A stretch of 64,000 nt of DNA from Cupriavidus taiwanensis LMG 19424 (GTDB taxonomy: Bacteria > Pseudomonadota > Gammaproteobacteria > Burkholderiales > Burkholderiaceae), in assembly GCF_000069785.1 (NCBI RefSeq), contig NC_010528.1:2542001-2606000 (forward strand), in the 5' to 3' direction. The notes below the pieces were generated by a model, which saw nothing but the letters and a program-made list of their open reading frames with translations, was not told the origin of the DNA and did not search any database. Position 1 is the first letter of the stretch. Every line of letters begins with the position of its first letter. Below, in pieces: positions 25,887 to 35,258 of this stretch. The translations under genes were made by a program, and so were the position numbers.

Positions 25887-26975
25887 TCAGGTGTTCTGCA
25901 CGACGATGCTGGGGAACTTGCTGGTCATGTCGCGCGCCTTGTCGGCGACCTTGATCGCCACCTTGCGCGCGATGGCACGGTACATCTCGGCCACCGGGCT
26001 GTCGGGCTCGGCGACCACGGTCGGGCGGCCGGAATCGGCCTGCTCGCGGATGCTCAGGTTCAGCGGCAGGCTGCCGAGCAGGTCCACGCCGTAGTCGGCG
26101 CACATTTTCTCGCCGCCGCCGTGGCCGAAGATATGTTCGACATGGCCGCAGTTCGGGCAGCAATAGACCGCCATGTTCTCGACGATGCCGAGGATGGGGA
26201 TGCCCACCTTCTCGAACATCTTCAGGCCCTTCTTCGCGTCCAGCAGCGCGATGTCCTGCGGCGTGGTCACGATCACCGCGCCGGTGACCGGCACCTTCTG
26301 CGACAGCGTCAGCTGCACGTCGCCGGTGCCCGGCGGCATGTCGACGATCAGGTAATCCAGGTCGTGCCAGTTGGTCTGGCGCAGCAGCTGCTCCAGCGCG
26401 GAGGTGACCATCGGGCCGCGCCACACCATGGGGTTGTCCTGCTCGATCAGGAAGCCGATCGAGTTGGCCTGCAGGCCGTGGCCTTCCAGCGGCTCCATGG
26501 TTTGGCCGTCGGCCGACTCGGGGCGACCGTCGATGCCCAGCATCATCGGCAGGCTGGGGCCGTAGATGTCCGCGTCGAGCATGCCCACGCGCGCGCCTTC
26601 GGCGGCCAGCGCCAGGGCCAGGTTCACGGCCGTGGTCGACTTGCCCACCCCGCCCTTGCCCGACGCCACCGCGATCACGTTCTTCACGCCCGGCAGCAGC
26701 TTGACGCCGCGCTGCACCGCGTGGGCGACGATCTTCATGTTCACGGCCACGCTGACATTGGTCACGCCCGGCACTTGCCGGACCGCGGCCACCACCATCT
26801 TGCGGATCGGGTCGAACTGGCTCTTCGCCGGGTAGCCGAGTTCCACTTCCAGCGACACCTCGCCGCCATCGACGCGAATGTTCCTGGCCGAGCGGGTGGA
26901 CACGAGGTCCTTGCCCGTATTGGGATCGATGACGGTGCGCAGGGCTTCGGTAACCTGCTCAGTGCTGAGGCTCAA
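25887..26975 (-). CDS. apbC: Iron-sulfur cluster carrier ATPase, Mrp/ApbC family
   Basis: P-loop ATPase that carries and delivers 4Fe-4S clusters. The deviant Walker A motif ASGKGGVGKSTTAVN is near residue 107, and YCCPNCGHVEHIFG near 280 holds the CxxC that binds the bridging cluster. An N-terminal DUF59/MIP18 domain (about residues 1-85) is present. The start is unclear: TTG at 26975 (LSLSTEQVTEAL) has GGAG seven bases before and gives 362 residues, the usual length; an ATG 12 codons upstream is possible. Its position at the head of a block rich in Fe-S proteins fits cluster supply, but it is also a general housekeeping gene. Confidence 0.92.
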   Translation of the reverse strand: MSLSTEQVTEALRTVIDPNTGKDLVSTRSARNIRVDGGEVSLEVELGYPAKSQFDPIRKMVVAAVRQVPGVTNVSVAVNMKIVAHAVQRGVKLLPGVKNVIAVASGKGGVGKSTTAVNLALALAAEGARVGMLDADIYGPSLPMMLGIDGRPESADGQTMEPLEGHGLQANSIGFLIEQDNPMVWRGPMVTSALEQLLRQTNWHDLDYLIVDMPPGTGDVQLTLSQKVPVTGAVIVTTPQDIALLDAKKGLKMFEKVGIPILGIVENMAVYCCPNCGHVEHIFGHGGGEKMCADYGVDLLGSLPLNLSIREQADSGRPTVVAEPDSPVAEMYRAIARKVAIKVADKARDMTSKFPSIVVQNT

Positions 26976-27311
26976 GACAAACTCCGCTTGGTATGTGGGG
27001 ACCGGGCGCATGATGGCCTGCGCCTAATGTATCAAAGTATGCAGCACCGGCCATGAACGCCGGAAATCCGCGCCCAATCCCCTCTGTGGGGTGGGGGATT
27101 ACAGACAATTACAAATCTCACAAGCTTGCACTTGTGCGCGCGCCGCCATATCCATATTGTAGTGCGGTTGGACGGCCCGGCATGCCGGCACCGCGCGCGG
27201 TGCCGCGCCCGGCCTGGCCGACGCGCACAATGGGTTACCTGCCGCTTGCCTTGGCGCTACCATCGCGATGCGGTACCAAGAACATTTACGGGAACATCAG
27301 AAGGAGAACGC
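26976..27311. other. Divergent promoter gap between apbC and the OmpA lipoprotein
   Basis: About 335 bases with no gene. It is less GC-rich than its surroundings around 27095-27165 and contains an inverted repeat CACAAG (27119-27124) / CTTGTG (27131-27136). It must carry promoters for both directions; no convincing hexamer pair was identified. Confidence 0.4.
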
Positions 27312-27950
27312 ATGAAGATCAAGCTCGTTACCGTTTCGCTCGCCGCCGCCACGCTGCTGGCCGCTGGCTGCGCCACCGAACAGCAAACCCACACGGCGGT
27401 CGGTACCGGCGTTGGTGCCGCGGTCGGCGCAGGGCTTGGCAACCTGATCGGCGGCAACACCACCGGCACGCTGGTGGGCGCGGCCGTCGGTGGCGCCATC
27501 GGCGGCGCGACCGGCTACAACTGGAACGCAATCCGCGGCAAGCTGAACAAGGACACCGCGGGCACGGGCACCCAGATCACCGAGCAGCCGGACGGCTCGC
27601 TGAAGGTCAATATCCCCAGCCAGGTCACCTTCGATACCGACAGCGCGACCATCAAGCCGTCGTTCCGCTCGGTGCTCGACCAGGTCGCGCAGACGCTGAG
27701 CCAGCACCAGGACGTGAGCGCCAACGTGGTGGGTCATACCGACAGCACCGGCAACCCCAACTACAACATGCAGTTGTCGCAGCGCCGCGCCCAGAGCGTG
27801 GCGGGCTATCTGGGTGATCGCGGCGTCGCACGCAACCGCCTGAGCGCCGAAGGCCGCGGCCAGAGCCAGCCGGTCGCGGACAACGGCACCGAGGCAGGAC
27901 GGGCACAAAATCGCCGCGTCGAAATTTTTTTGAAACCAATTCAAGGGTGA
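27312..27950 (+). CDS. OmpA-family outer membrane lipoprotein with glycine zipper
   Basis: A 212-residue lipoprotein with lipobox LLAAGCATE (Cys near residue 20), a glycine-zipper region from about residue 30 to 75 (GTGVGAAVGAGLGNLIGG and similar), and a C-terminal OmpA-like peptidoglycan-binding domain from about residue 95. That domain has FDTDSATIKPSF, VVGHTDSTGNPNYNMQLSQR and GRGQSQPVADN, with the Asp and Arg that bind diaminopimelate. It resembles YiaD/Pal-related proteins and should tether the outer membrane to the wall. AAGGAG lies ten bases before the ATG, and a terminator follows at 28057. Confidence 0.92.
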   Translation: MKIKLVTVSLAAATLLAAGCATEQQTHTAVGTGVGAAVGAGLGNLIGGNTTGTLVGAAVGGAIGGATGYNWNAIRGKLNKDTAGTGTQITEQPDGSLKVNIPSQVTFDTDSATIKPSFRSVLDQVAQTLSQHQDVSANVVGHTDSTGNPNYNMQLSQRRAQSVAGYLGDRGVARNRLSAEGRGQSQPVADNGTEAGRAQNRRVEIFLKPIQG

Positions 27951-28056
27951 CCCTGTCATAGAAACAGGTGCCGCTTGCCACCGTTGCTGGCTCGCGATGG
28001 GTGGCTGACCTCCCGGGCGGTACCTGATTTCTCCTCCTTTTCCGTTGTGGAAAGCT

Positions 28057-28084
28057 GCGCCGGCACTGACCGGCGCTTTTTTTT
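28057..28084 (+). terminator. Rho-independent terminator after the OmpA lipoprotein
   Basis: Seven-bp stem GCGCCGG / CCGGCGC with a six-base loop and eight T residues (28077-28084). Confidence 0.88.
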
Positions 28085-28162
28085 GGCCGCTTGCCGCGAC
28101 AGGCCCGTCGATTTCAGACGATTCCGCCATGCGGAACCGGCGCACCGGGGGCACGAGGTTGC

Positions 28163-28168
28163 TAAAAT
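28163..28168 (+). promoter_or_regulatory. Candidate -10 element for metG
   Basis: TAAAAT in a locally AT-rich spot 80 bases before the metG ATG, after the preceding terminator. A clear -35 is not visible. Confidence 0.35.
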
Positions 28169-28247
28169 AGCCCCTCCCCGGCACGCGCCCGCCCCCGGCG
28201 CAGCCCGTCGCCACCGATATTCCCCGCTCCTGACCGGCTCTTCGTCT

Positions 28248-30314
28248 ATGACCGCACGTCGCATCCTCGTCACATCCGCCCTGCCTTATGCCAACGGCCA
28301 GATCCATATCGGCCACCTGGTGGAGTACATCCAGACCGATATCTGGGTGCGGTTCCAGCGCATGATGGGCAACGAGGTGTATTACGTCGGCGCCGACGAC
28401 ACCCACGGCACCCCGGTCATGCTGCGCGCCGAGAAGGAAGGCATCACGCCCAAGGCGCTGATCGACCGCGTCTGGACCGAGCACAAGCGCGATTTCGACA
28501 GCTTCCTGGTGTCGTTCGACAACTACTACAGCACCGACGCCGAAGAAAACCGCGAGCTGTGCGAAAAGATCTACCTGGCCCTGAAGGCCGAGGACCTGAT
28601 CGCCGAGCGCGAGGTCGAGCAGTTCTACGACCCGGTCAAGAACATGTTCCTGCCCGACCGCTTCATCAAGGGCGAGTGCCCGAAGTGCGGCGCCAAGGAC
28701 CAGTACGGCGATTCCTGCGAGGTATGCGGCACCACCTACGTGCCGACCGACCTGAAGAACCCCTACTCGGTGGTGTCGGGCGCCACGCCGGTGCGCAAGT
28801 CGTCGGCCCATTACTTCTTCAAGCTGTCCGATCCGCGCTGCGAGAGCTTCCTGCGCGAGTGGGTGGCCGACCTGGCGCAGCCCGAAGCCGCCAACAAGAT
28901 GCAGGAATGGCTGGGCGCCGAGGGCGAGGCCTCGACCCTGTCCGACTGGGACATCTCGCGCGATGCGCCCTACTTCGGCTTCGAGATCCCCGGCGCGCCG
29001 GGCAAGTACTTCTACGTGTGGCTGGACGCCCCGATCGGCTACTACGCCAGCTTCAAGAACCTGGCGCAGCAGCGCGGCATCGACTTCGACGCCTGGGTCG
29101 GCCCGCACTCGACCGCCGAGCAGTACCACTTCATCGGCAAGGACATCCTGTACTTCCACACGCTGTTCTGGCCTGCGATGCTGCGCTTCTCGGGCTACCG
29201 CACCCCGACCAATGTGTTCGCCCATGGCTTCCTGACCGTGGACGGCGCCAAGATGAGCAAGTCGCGCGGCACCTTCATCACCGCGCAGAGCTATATCGAC
29301 ACCGGCATGAACCCGGAGTGGCTGCGCTACTACTTCGCCGCCAAGCTCAACGCCAGCATGGAAGACCTCGACCTGAACCTCGATGACTTCATCGCGCGCG
29401 TGAACAGCGACCTGATCGGCAAGTACGTCAACATCGCCAGCCGCGCCGCCGGCTTCCTGGTCAAGCGCTTCGACGGCAAGGTCGACGAGGCCGCGCTGGC
29501 CCATCCGCTGCTGGAGCAGCTGCGCGAGGCCGCGCCACAGGTGGCGCACCTCTATGAAAGCCGCGAGTACAGCAAGGCGCTGCGCCTGGTGATGGAGCTG
29601 ACCGATGCCGTCAACGCCTTCGTCGACACCGAGAAACCGTGGGAGCTGGCCAAGGACGACGGCAAGCGCGCCGCGCTGCATGCGGCGTGCTCGGTCTCGC
29701 TGGAGGCGTTCCGCCTGCTGACCATCTACCTGAAACCGGTGGTGCCCAACGTGGCCGCCGGCGTCGAGCGCTTCCTCAACGTCGCGCCGCTGGACTGGCG
29801 CGCGATCGACCAGCAACTGTCGGCCGCCAGCCCGGTGCAGCCCTACCAGCACCTGATGACGCGCGTCGATGCCAAGCAGGTCGATGCGCTGCTGGCCGCC
29901 AACCGCGAGTCGCTGCAGGCGACCGCGGCGCCGGCGGCTGCCGATGCCGCTGCGGCGATCGAGCCGATCGCCGACACCATCACCATCGATGACTTCGCCA
30001 AGATCGACCTGCGCGTGGCGAAGATCGTCGAATGCCAGAAGGTGGAAGGCTCGAACAAGCTGCTGCAACTGACGCTGGACCTGGGCGAAGGCCGCACCCG
30101 CAATGTGTTCTCCGGCATCCAGTCGGCCTACACGCCCGAGCAGCTGGTGGGCAAGCTGACCGTGGTGGTGGCGAACCTGGCGCCCCGCAAGATGAAGTTC
30201 GGCGTCTCCGAAGGCATGGTGCTGGCGGCCTCGGCCGCGGATGAAAAGACCGCGCCCGGCCTGTACATCCTCGAGCCGCACAGTGGCGCGGTGCCGGGCA
30301 TGCGCATCGGCTGA
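28248..30314 (+). CDS. metG: Methionyl-tRNA synthetase
   Basis: Class I synthetase charging tRNA-Met, 688 residues. The HIGH motif is [10 protein letters not shown] near residue 18, the KMSKS loop is [11 protein letters not shown] near residue 340, and the zinc knuckle [18 protein letters not shown] is near residue 145. After the anticodon-binding helices, a C-terminal tRNA-binding domain (about residues 580-688, [20 protein letters not shown]) supports dimer formation. The ATG at 28248 opens [17 protein letters not shown]; the frame continues upstream across the OmpA terminator and is not coding there. It ends convergent with the BamE-like gene. Confidence 0.97.
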
Positions 30315-30332
30315 TCGCTGTTTATCCCTGGT

Positions 30333-30358
30333 CCCCTCTTCCGCGGCGCGGGAGAGGG
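30333..30358. repeat. REP-like palindrome between metG and the BamE-like gene
   Basis: Near-perfect palindrome CCCTCTTCCGCG / GCGGGAGAGGG related to the hairpins at 4230-4391 and 56862-56886. It too lies between convergent gene ends and may stop transcripts from both sides. Confidence 0.6.
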
Positions 30359-30514
30359 CGCCATCCCGCGGCACGCCCGTGACGCGGTTTCCCTCGGCGG
30401 CGAATCGCCGCTCCGTTCCCAGGCGCGACATCTCTCCCGCCACAGCTGGCTGAATTCTGCAATGCAGAAGACAGCGGCAAATCCCCTCGCTGTCCCCGGC
30501 TCTATGCAGATGCG

Positions 30515-31183
30515 TCAACCGCCCTGCATCCGCGACGGATCGTCGCTGCGCGAGGTGGTGGTGACGGTGCCGTCGCTGTTGAAATGCACGTTGAAGAAGG
30601 CCTTGTCGGTCGAGGTTTCCATCCAGCGGTAGCCCCACACCTCTTCCTTCTTCAGCGCGAACGCCTCCACCTTGGTGGGCTTGCCCAGCAGGCGGCGGAT
30701 GTCGTCCTTGCTCATGCCGGCGCGCACGCGCGCGAAGTTCTCGGCCGACAGCACCTGCTCGATCTTCGCCACCTTGCCGTCGGGGCCGATGGTAACCATC
30801 CACGTGGTAGTGCCCTCGGGGCCGCGCGGGTATTCCAGCCGGCGCCCGCCGTCGGCCTCTTCCCACACGATCTCGGGCTTGCCGGCCTGGCGGCGCAGGT
30901 CTTCCTCGGTCGACTGGCCCGGCACGATGCCCTTGAACAGCTCGCTGTCGGGCTTGATCGCATTCCAGGTGTTGCGGGCGGTCTCGCCCGCCTTCTTCAT
31001 GGCTTCATCGACCTTCTGCTGGTCGCAGCCGAACAGCGCAAGCATCGAGGCAATCAGTCCCATGGCGGCAAGGCGTCGCGGCGACGCGGCAAAGGTCGAA
31101 GGGTATTCAGCGGCGCACCGGCTCGGCGATGGCGGCCGAGGCTGCCTGCGCTGCGCTGTCGGGGTCGAGTGGCTGGCTTTCAT
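30515..31183 (-). CDS. BamE/SmpA-like lipoprotein
   Basis: Predicted outer membrane lipoprotein with lipobox LALFGC and two repeats of the BamE-like fold: FKGIVPGQSTEEDLRRQAG and VRAGMSKDDIRRLLGKPTKV. The start is uncertain. The ATG at 31183 (222 residues) has GGAGGAG eight bases upstream and gives a basic N-terminal region, but lies inside the end of tamB; the ATG at 31063 (182 residues) gives a signal peptide without positive charge. The first is preferred. Coupling to tamB and tamA on the same strand suggests a link to outer membrane protein insertion; this is inference. Confidence 0.72.
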   Translation of the reverse strand: MKASHSTPTAQRRQPRPPSPSRCAAEYPSTFAASPRRLAAMGLIASMLALFGCDQQKVDEAMKKAGETARNTWNAIKPDSELFKGIVPGQSTEEDLRRQAGKPEIVWEEADGGRRLEYPRGPEGTTTWMVTIGPDGKVAKIEQVLSAENFARVRAGMSKDDIRRLLGKPTKVEAFALKKEEVWGYRWMETSTDKAFFNVHFNSDGTVTTTSRSDDPSRMQGG

Positions 31184-34100
31184 CCTGCTGGCTCCTCCTG
31201 GTGCCGCGATTCGGGGCCCCGCTGAACAGGTTGGCCCAGGTATCGAAGCGGCGGTTGAACAAGACCGACAAACCGTTGATGGAGCCGCCCTTGGCAATCA
31301 GCGACCAGCGCCGCGAGAACTGCCACGTCAGCTTCACCACGTTCGAGGCCGAGGTCAGGCTCTGCTCGTAGCCCACCGACATGCGGTCGGTGATGGCCTT
31401 GCCCATGCTGACCACCTGCTGGTCGTTCAGGCCCGCGGTGCTGGGCCCGATCGAGAATTCGTCGATGCCGAAATGCGAGACGATGCCCTTGCCGGCCTTG
31501 CCGCCGATCAGCCCCAGCGCGGCGCCGCCCAGCGCCGAGCCGCTCAGCTGGCGCTGCTGGCCGGCGCCCGCGCTTTCGGCGCCGTAGCCGAACATCAGCC
31601 ACGACAGCTTGTCTTCGTCGGGCACGTTGGGCTCCGACACCAGCCGCACGCGCGGCAGCCGCACCGTGCCGGTGACCTCCACGCCGGCCTCGACCTCCTG
31701 GTTGCGGCGCATGGCGCGGATGTTCATGTTCGGATTGTCGATCGGGCCGTTGAAATTGATGATGCCGCGCTCGATGTCCAGCTTGCGCCCGAAGGCCTCG
31801 TAGGTGCCGTCGGTGACGCGCACCGTGCCGGTGGCCTTCATCGGTGCCAGCGGCTCGCTCTTCACGCCCATCTGCCCGGCCAGCAGCAGGTCGGCGCCGG
31901 CGCCGCGGAAGCGGAAGTTGTTGCCCAGGTCGACGGTCAGGTCGATCACGGGGCTGAAGCGGCTGGCGGGCTTGCTTTCCGGCACCGGCGTGGCCGCGGT
32001 CTTGACCGCGCGCTGGTCCTTGCGCCGGATCACCACGACATCGTCGCCCAGCACCGGCGCGCCGGCCTTGGGCAGGTCGAACAGGCCGCGGTCGACGCGG
32101 AACTTGCCACGGATCACCACCTGCTTGTTCTCGTTGGCGATGCTGGCATCGCCCGACACCACCAGGGTGCGTTCCGGGCTGGCAAACAGCTGCAGCTTGT
32201 CGGCGACGATGCGGCCGGTCAGGTTGGGATCGGCCTCGCCCAGCTTGATATTGCCGGTGGCGGTGAGCTTGCCGTCGCCGCCATGGAATTCCACCTGGCG
32301 CAGCTCGACCGTGTTCTGGTCCAGCACCACGCGCACGGTGCCGTCGGTCAGGCGCAGCCCCTGGTCGTACAGCGTGACCGCGAGGTTGTCGCCATTGATG
32401 GTGCCGGTCAGCAGCGGCGCCGCCACCGTGCCCGCCAGCCGCATCGCCGCGGCCAGCCGGCCGTCGAAGGCGTACTGCGGGCCGGTCAGCGCCTCCAGCG
32501 ACTTCAGCCGCGGCACGTCGACGGTGACGGTACCGCCCAGCGTCGAGGCCGGGCCCACCGTCTGCAGCCCCTGCTCCTGCACCAGGCCGGCCGAGGCATC
32601 GACCAACACCTTGCCGATGCGGCCCGACACCATGCCGCCGCGCAGCGCAATGCGGTTGCCGCCAGCGTCGGCGCGCAGGCTGGTCTCGCCCAGGCCCAGC
32701 GTGGTGAAGCCCCGGCCCGCGTTGACCGACAGGTCGCCGCTGCGCCGGCGCACTTCCGCAAAGCCGGTGGCGGTCTCGGCCAGCGCCAGGTTCCAGCGGC
32801 CGTCGATGACCAGGTCGGAGCGCACCGGCGGGCGCTCGCCGGTGATGGTTTCCATCAGCTCCAGCACGCGCGCCACTTGCAGGCCGTCGAGGCTGCCCGC
32901 GCTGCGGATGCGGCCGTGGTCCCAGTCCAGGCTGTCGATCGCCAGCGTGGCGCGGTCCAGCAGCAGGCGCGTGGCGCCCAGGCGCACGCGCTGGTCGGCC
33001 ACCAGCAGTTGCGCCGGCGCGGCCAGGCGCAGGTTGACGGTGCCGCGCTCTTCGAGCGTGCGGATGGTGCCGTTCCAGCCGTCCTTGCCGCGCCATGCGC
33101 CCTGCCCCGCCAGCGCCAGCTGCAGGGGCCGCTGGTTCAGGCTGCCGGCCGCCTTGACGTCGAAGCTGTGGTTGGCCTGGGTGCCGTTGAGGGTGGCGTC
33201 GAGCGTGGCAAGGCTGGCTTGCGGGCCGCGGTAGCCGCGCGCCGCCAGCTGCACCGACAGCGGGCCGTCCAGACCGCCGCGGATCTCGGCGCGGCCGCTG
33301 GCGCTGGCCACCTTGTGCGGGCCCACTTCCAGCGTCTGCGCGTTGTAGTCGGCCACGACTTCGGGCTTCTTCAGCGTGCCGGTGATGGTGGCATCGAGCT
33401 TGAGCTTGCCGGCCACGCCGAACTTCAGGCGCTCCAGCTGCGGCGCATCGACCGCCAGTTTCAGCGCATCGCCGCGCGCGCCGAAGCTGCCGCGCAGGCT
33501 GGCCTGGTTGCCGGCCATGCTGAGCGCGGCCTCGCTCGGCAGCAGCCGCTCGCCGGCCAGGCGCAGCTTGCCGCCGCCGGTCATCGGCAGGCCCGCGTAT
33601 TCGCTTTCGTGCACGGCGAAGTCCAGCGCCACGCCCAGTTGCGGCGCGAGTTCGCCGGTCGCGGTGAAATCGGCGTTGATCCGGCCCGCGGCCACCTTGG
33701 CCACGCGCGACGGATCGAACGCCGACAGCTTGCCCTTGAAGCTGTACGGCTGCTTGTCCTTCAGCCCCAGCTTGCCTTCGGCGGTCAGCAGGCCAGTGCC
33801 GACCACGGCGCGCAGCGCGGCCAGGGTCACGGTCTCGGTGTCCATGCTGGCGTCGGCAAATATCTTGAACTGGCCGCCGGACAGGTCCAGCGCCACGCTC
33901 TGGCGGCCCGGCTCGATGCGGACCACCACCGGGCCCGACAGGCTGGCGCTGGTCAGCGAGCCATGCAGCGCCGCCGGGTCCAGCCTGCGCACATCCAGGT
34001 CGAAGCCGCCGCGGCCGCCGCGCAGCGAGCCGCTGCCGGCGATCTCGGCCTTGCCCGGCAGCGCCACGCGCAGGTCCGACACCGCCTGCGCGGCCTCGCT

Positions 34101-35258
34101 CAGCTCGACCCGGGCGCGCACCGACTGCACCGGCAGCCGCTGCCGGTCGAGCGGGCCGGCCTCCAGGTTGCGGATCTCGATCTCGCCGGCGACCGCCAGC
34201 GGCGCCTGCGCCGGCGCGGGCACCGCGGCCGGTGCGGATGCGGGGGCCGGCGCGGATGCGGGGGCCGAGGCCGCGGACGGCGCGGTGGCGGACGGCGCAG
34301 GGACCGCCGCCGCGCCGTCCACCGGCCGCAGCTCGGCATGCACGGTCAGGTTGGCCTGCGGCGCCGACGGACTGAACAGGCGCGGGTTGATGCGGTCGCC
34401 ATCGACCAGCAGGTGCGTGAACGGGACCTTGCCGAAGGGCGTCAGGTCCGCGCCCGCGCGCAGGTGGATGCGGTCGCCGCTGGCCTGCACCTCGGCGCGC
34501 AAGGCGTCGAGATTGCCGTTGGCGGTGGCATTGACGGCGAAGGCCTCGTCCTGCCAGCTGCTTTCCAGCAAGGCTTCGGCGCTGAGCGCGAACGGCGCGG
34601 CGGCGCCCAGCTGCGCGTTGGCGGCCAGCTTGCCGTAAGGCGTTTCCAGCTTGTCCACGCTGACGCGATGGCGCTGGCCGTCGCTGTGCAGCGCGCCGGC
34701 GAGGTTGGCGAACACCATCGGCTCGGCCGTGGGCGCCGGGCCCTGCAGCAGCGCCAGGCGCTCGAGCGTCAGCGCGTCGACATCGATGGCGAGCGGCAGT
34801 TCGAGCGACGCGGGCTTGCGCATCGGTTCGGTGCTGGGCTCGGACGGGCCGAGCCGCACTTCGGCCTTGCCGATGCGCAGCCATTGCACGTGCAGCCGCC
34901 GCGGCTGCCAGCTCAGGTTCCAGCTGCCGTCGACGCGGTCCACCGTGACGCGCGTCTGGCCGCTGGCGAACACCACGTCGCGCAGGCGCAGGCCGTGCGC
35001 CACGGTGCCGCCTTCGAGCTGGCCGCTGAGCATGCCGGCCGACAGCCGCGTGGCCAGCGTCCACAGGTGCCGCGTGCCGGTTTCGGTGCGCAGCGCCGCC
35101 ACGCCGGTGGCCGCCAGCACCACCACCAGCAACAGCACGATGCCGGCCAGCCAGCCCAGCGCGCGCCACAGCCGCCGGCGCTGGCGCGGTGCCGGACCGG
35201 AGGGCGGCGGTGCGGCGTCGCCGCCGCCGGGCACGGAAGGCAGGTCGTGCACGTTCAT
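31107..35258 (-). CDS. tamB: Translocation and assembly module protein TamB
   Basis: Large periplasm-spanning protein (1383 residues) anchored by one N-terminal membrane helix (LGWLAGIVLLLVVVLAATG, about residues 33-52). The long middle is built of repeated short beta strands, expected to form a groove for lipid or protein transport, with an Ala/Pro-rich insert near residues 310-355. The C-terminal DUF490 domain (last 350 or so residues) contains RVTDGTYEAFGRKLDIERG and DKLSWLMFGYG, both typical. Its ATG overlaps the tamA stop (ATGA), so the two subunits are translationally coupled. It ends inside the start region of the BamE-like gene. Confidence 0.94.
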   Translation of the reverse strand: MNVHDLPSVPGGGDAAPPPSGPAPRQRRRLWRALGWLAGIVLLLVVVLAATGVAALRTETGTRHLWTLATRLSAGMLSGQLEGGTVAHGLRLRDVVFASGQTRVTVDRVDGSWNLSWQPRRLHVQWLRIGKAEVRLGPSEPSTEPMRKPASLELPLAIDVDALTLERLALLQGPAPTAEPMVFANLAGALHSDGQRHRVSVDKLETPYGKLAANAQLGAAAPFALSAEALLESSWQDEAFAVNATANGNLDALRAEVQASGDRIHLRAGADLTPFGKVPFTHLLVDGDRINPRLFSPSAPQANLTVHAELRPVDGAAAVPAPSATAPSAASAPASAPAPASAPAAVPAPAQAPLAVAGEIEIRNLEAGPLDRQRLPVQSVRARVELSEAAQAVSDLRVALPGKAEIAGSGSLRGGRGGFDLDVRRLDPAALHGSLTSASLSGPVVVRIEPGRQSVALDLSGGQFKIFADASMDTETVTLAALRAVVGTGLLTAEGKLGLKDKQPYSFKGKLSAFDPSRVAKVAAGRINADFTATGELAPQLGVALDFAVHESEYAGLPMTGGGKLRLAGERLLPSEAALSMAGNQASLRGSFGARGDALKLAVDAPQLERLKFGVAGKLKLDATITGTLKKPEVVADYNAQTLEVGPHKVASASGRAEIRGGLDGPLSVQLAARGYRGPQASLATLDATLNGTQANHSFDVKAAGSLNQRPLQLALAGQGAWRGKDGWNGTIRTLEERGTVNLRLAAPAQLLVADQRVRLGATRLLLDRATLAIDSLDWDHGRIRSAGSLDGLQVARVLELMETITGERPPVRSDLVIDGRWNLALAETATGFAEVRRRSGDLSVNAGRGFTTLGLGETSLRADAGGNRIALRGGMVSGRIGKVLVDASAGLVQEQGLQTVGPASTLGGTVTVDVPRLKSLEALTGPQYAFDGRLAAAMRLAGTVAAPLLTGTINGDNLAVTLYDQGLRLTDGTVRVVLDQNTVELRQVEFHGGDGKLTATGNIKLGEADPNLTGRIVADKLQLFASPERTLVVSGDASIANENKQVVIRGKFRVDRGLFDLPKAGAPVLGDDVVVIRRKDQRAVKTAATPVPESKPASRFSPVIDLTVDLGNNFRFRGAGADLLLAGQMGVKSEPLAPMKATGTVRVTDGTYEAFGRKLDIERGIINFNGPIDNPNMNIRAMRRNQEVEAGVEVTGTVRLPRVRLVSEPNVPDEDKLSWLMFGYGAESAGAGQQRQLSGSALGGAALGLIGGKAGKGIVSHFGIDEFSIGPSTAGLNDQQVVSMGKAITDRMSVGYEQSLTSASNVVKLTWQFSRRWSLIAKGGSINGLSVLFNRRFDTWANLFSGAPNRGTRRSQQDESQPLDPDSAAQAASAAIAEPVRR

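Noticed and set aside
27297..30866. Minus-strand open frame of about 1189 codons opposite metG
   Set aside because: It crosses two well-supported genes and a terminator and shows only shadow composition.
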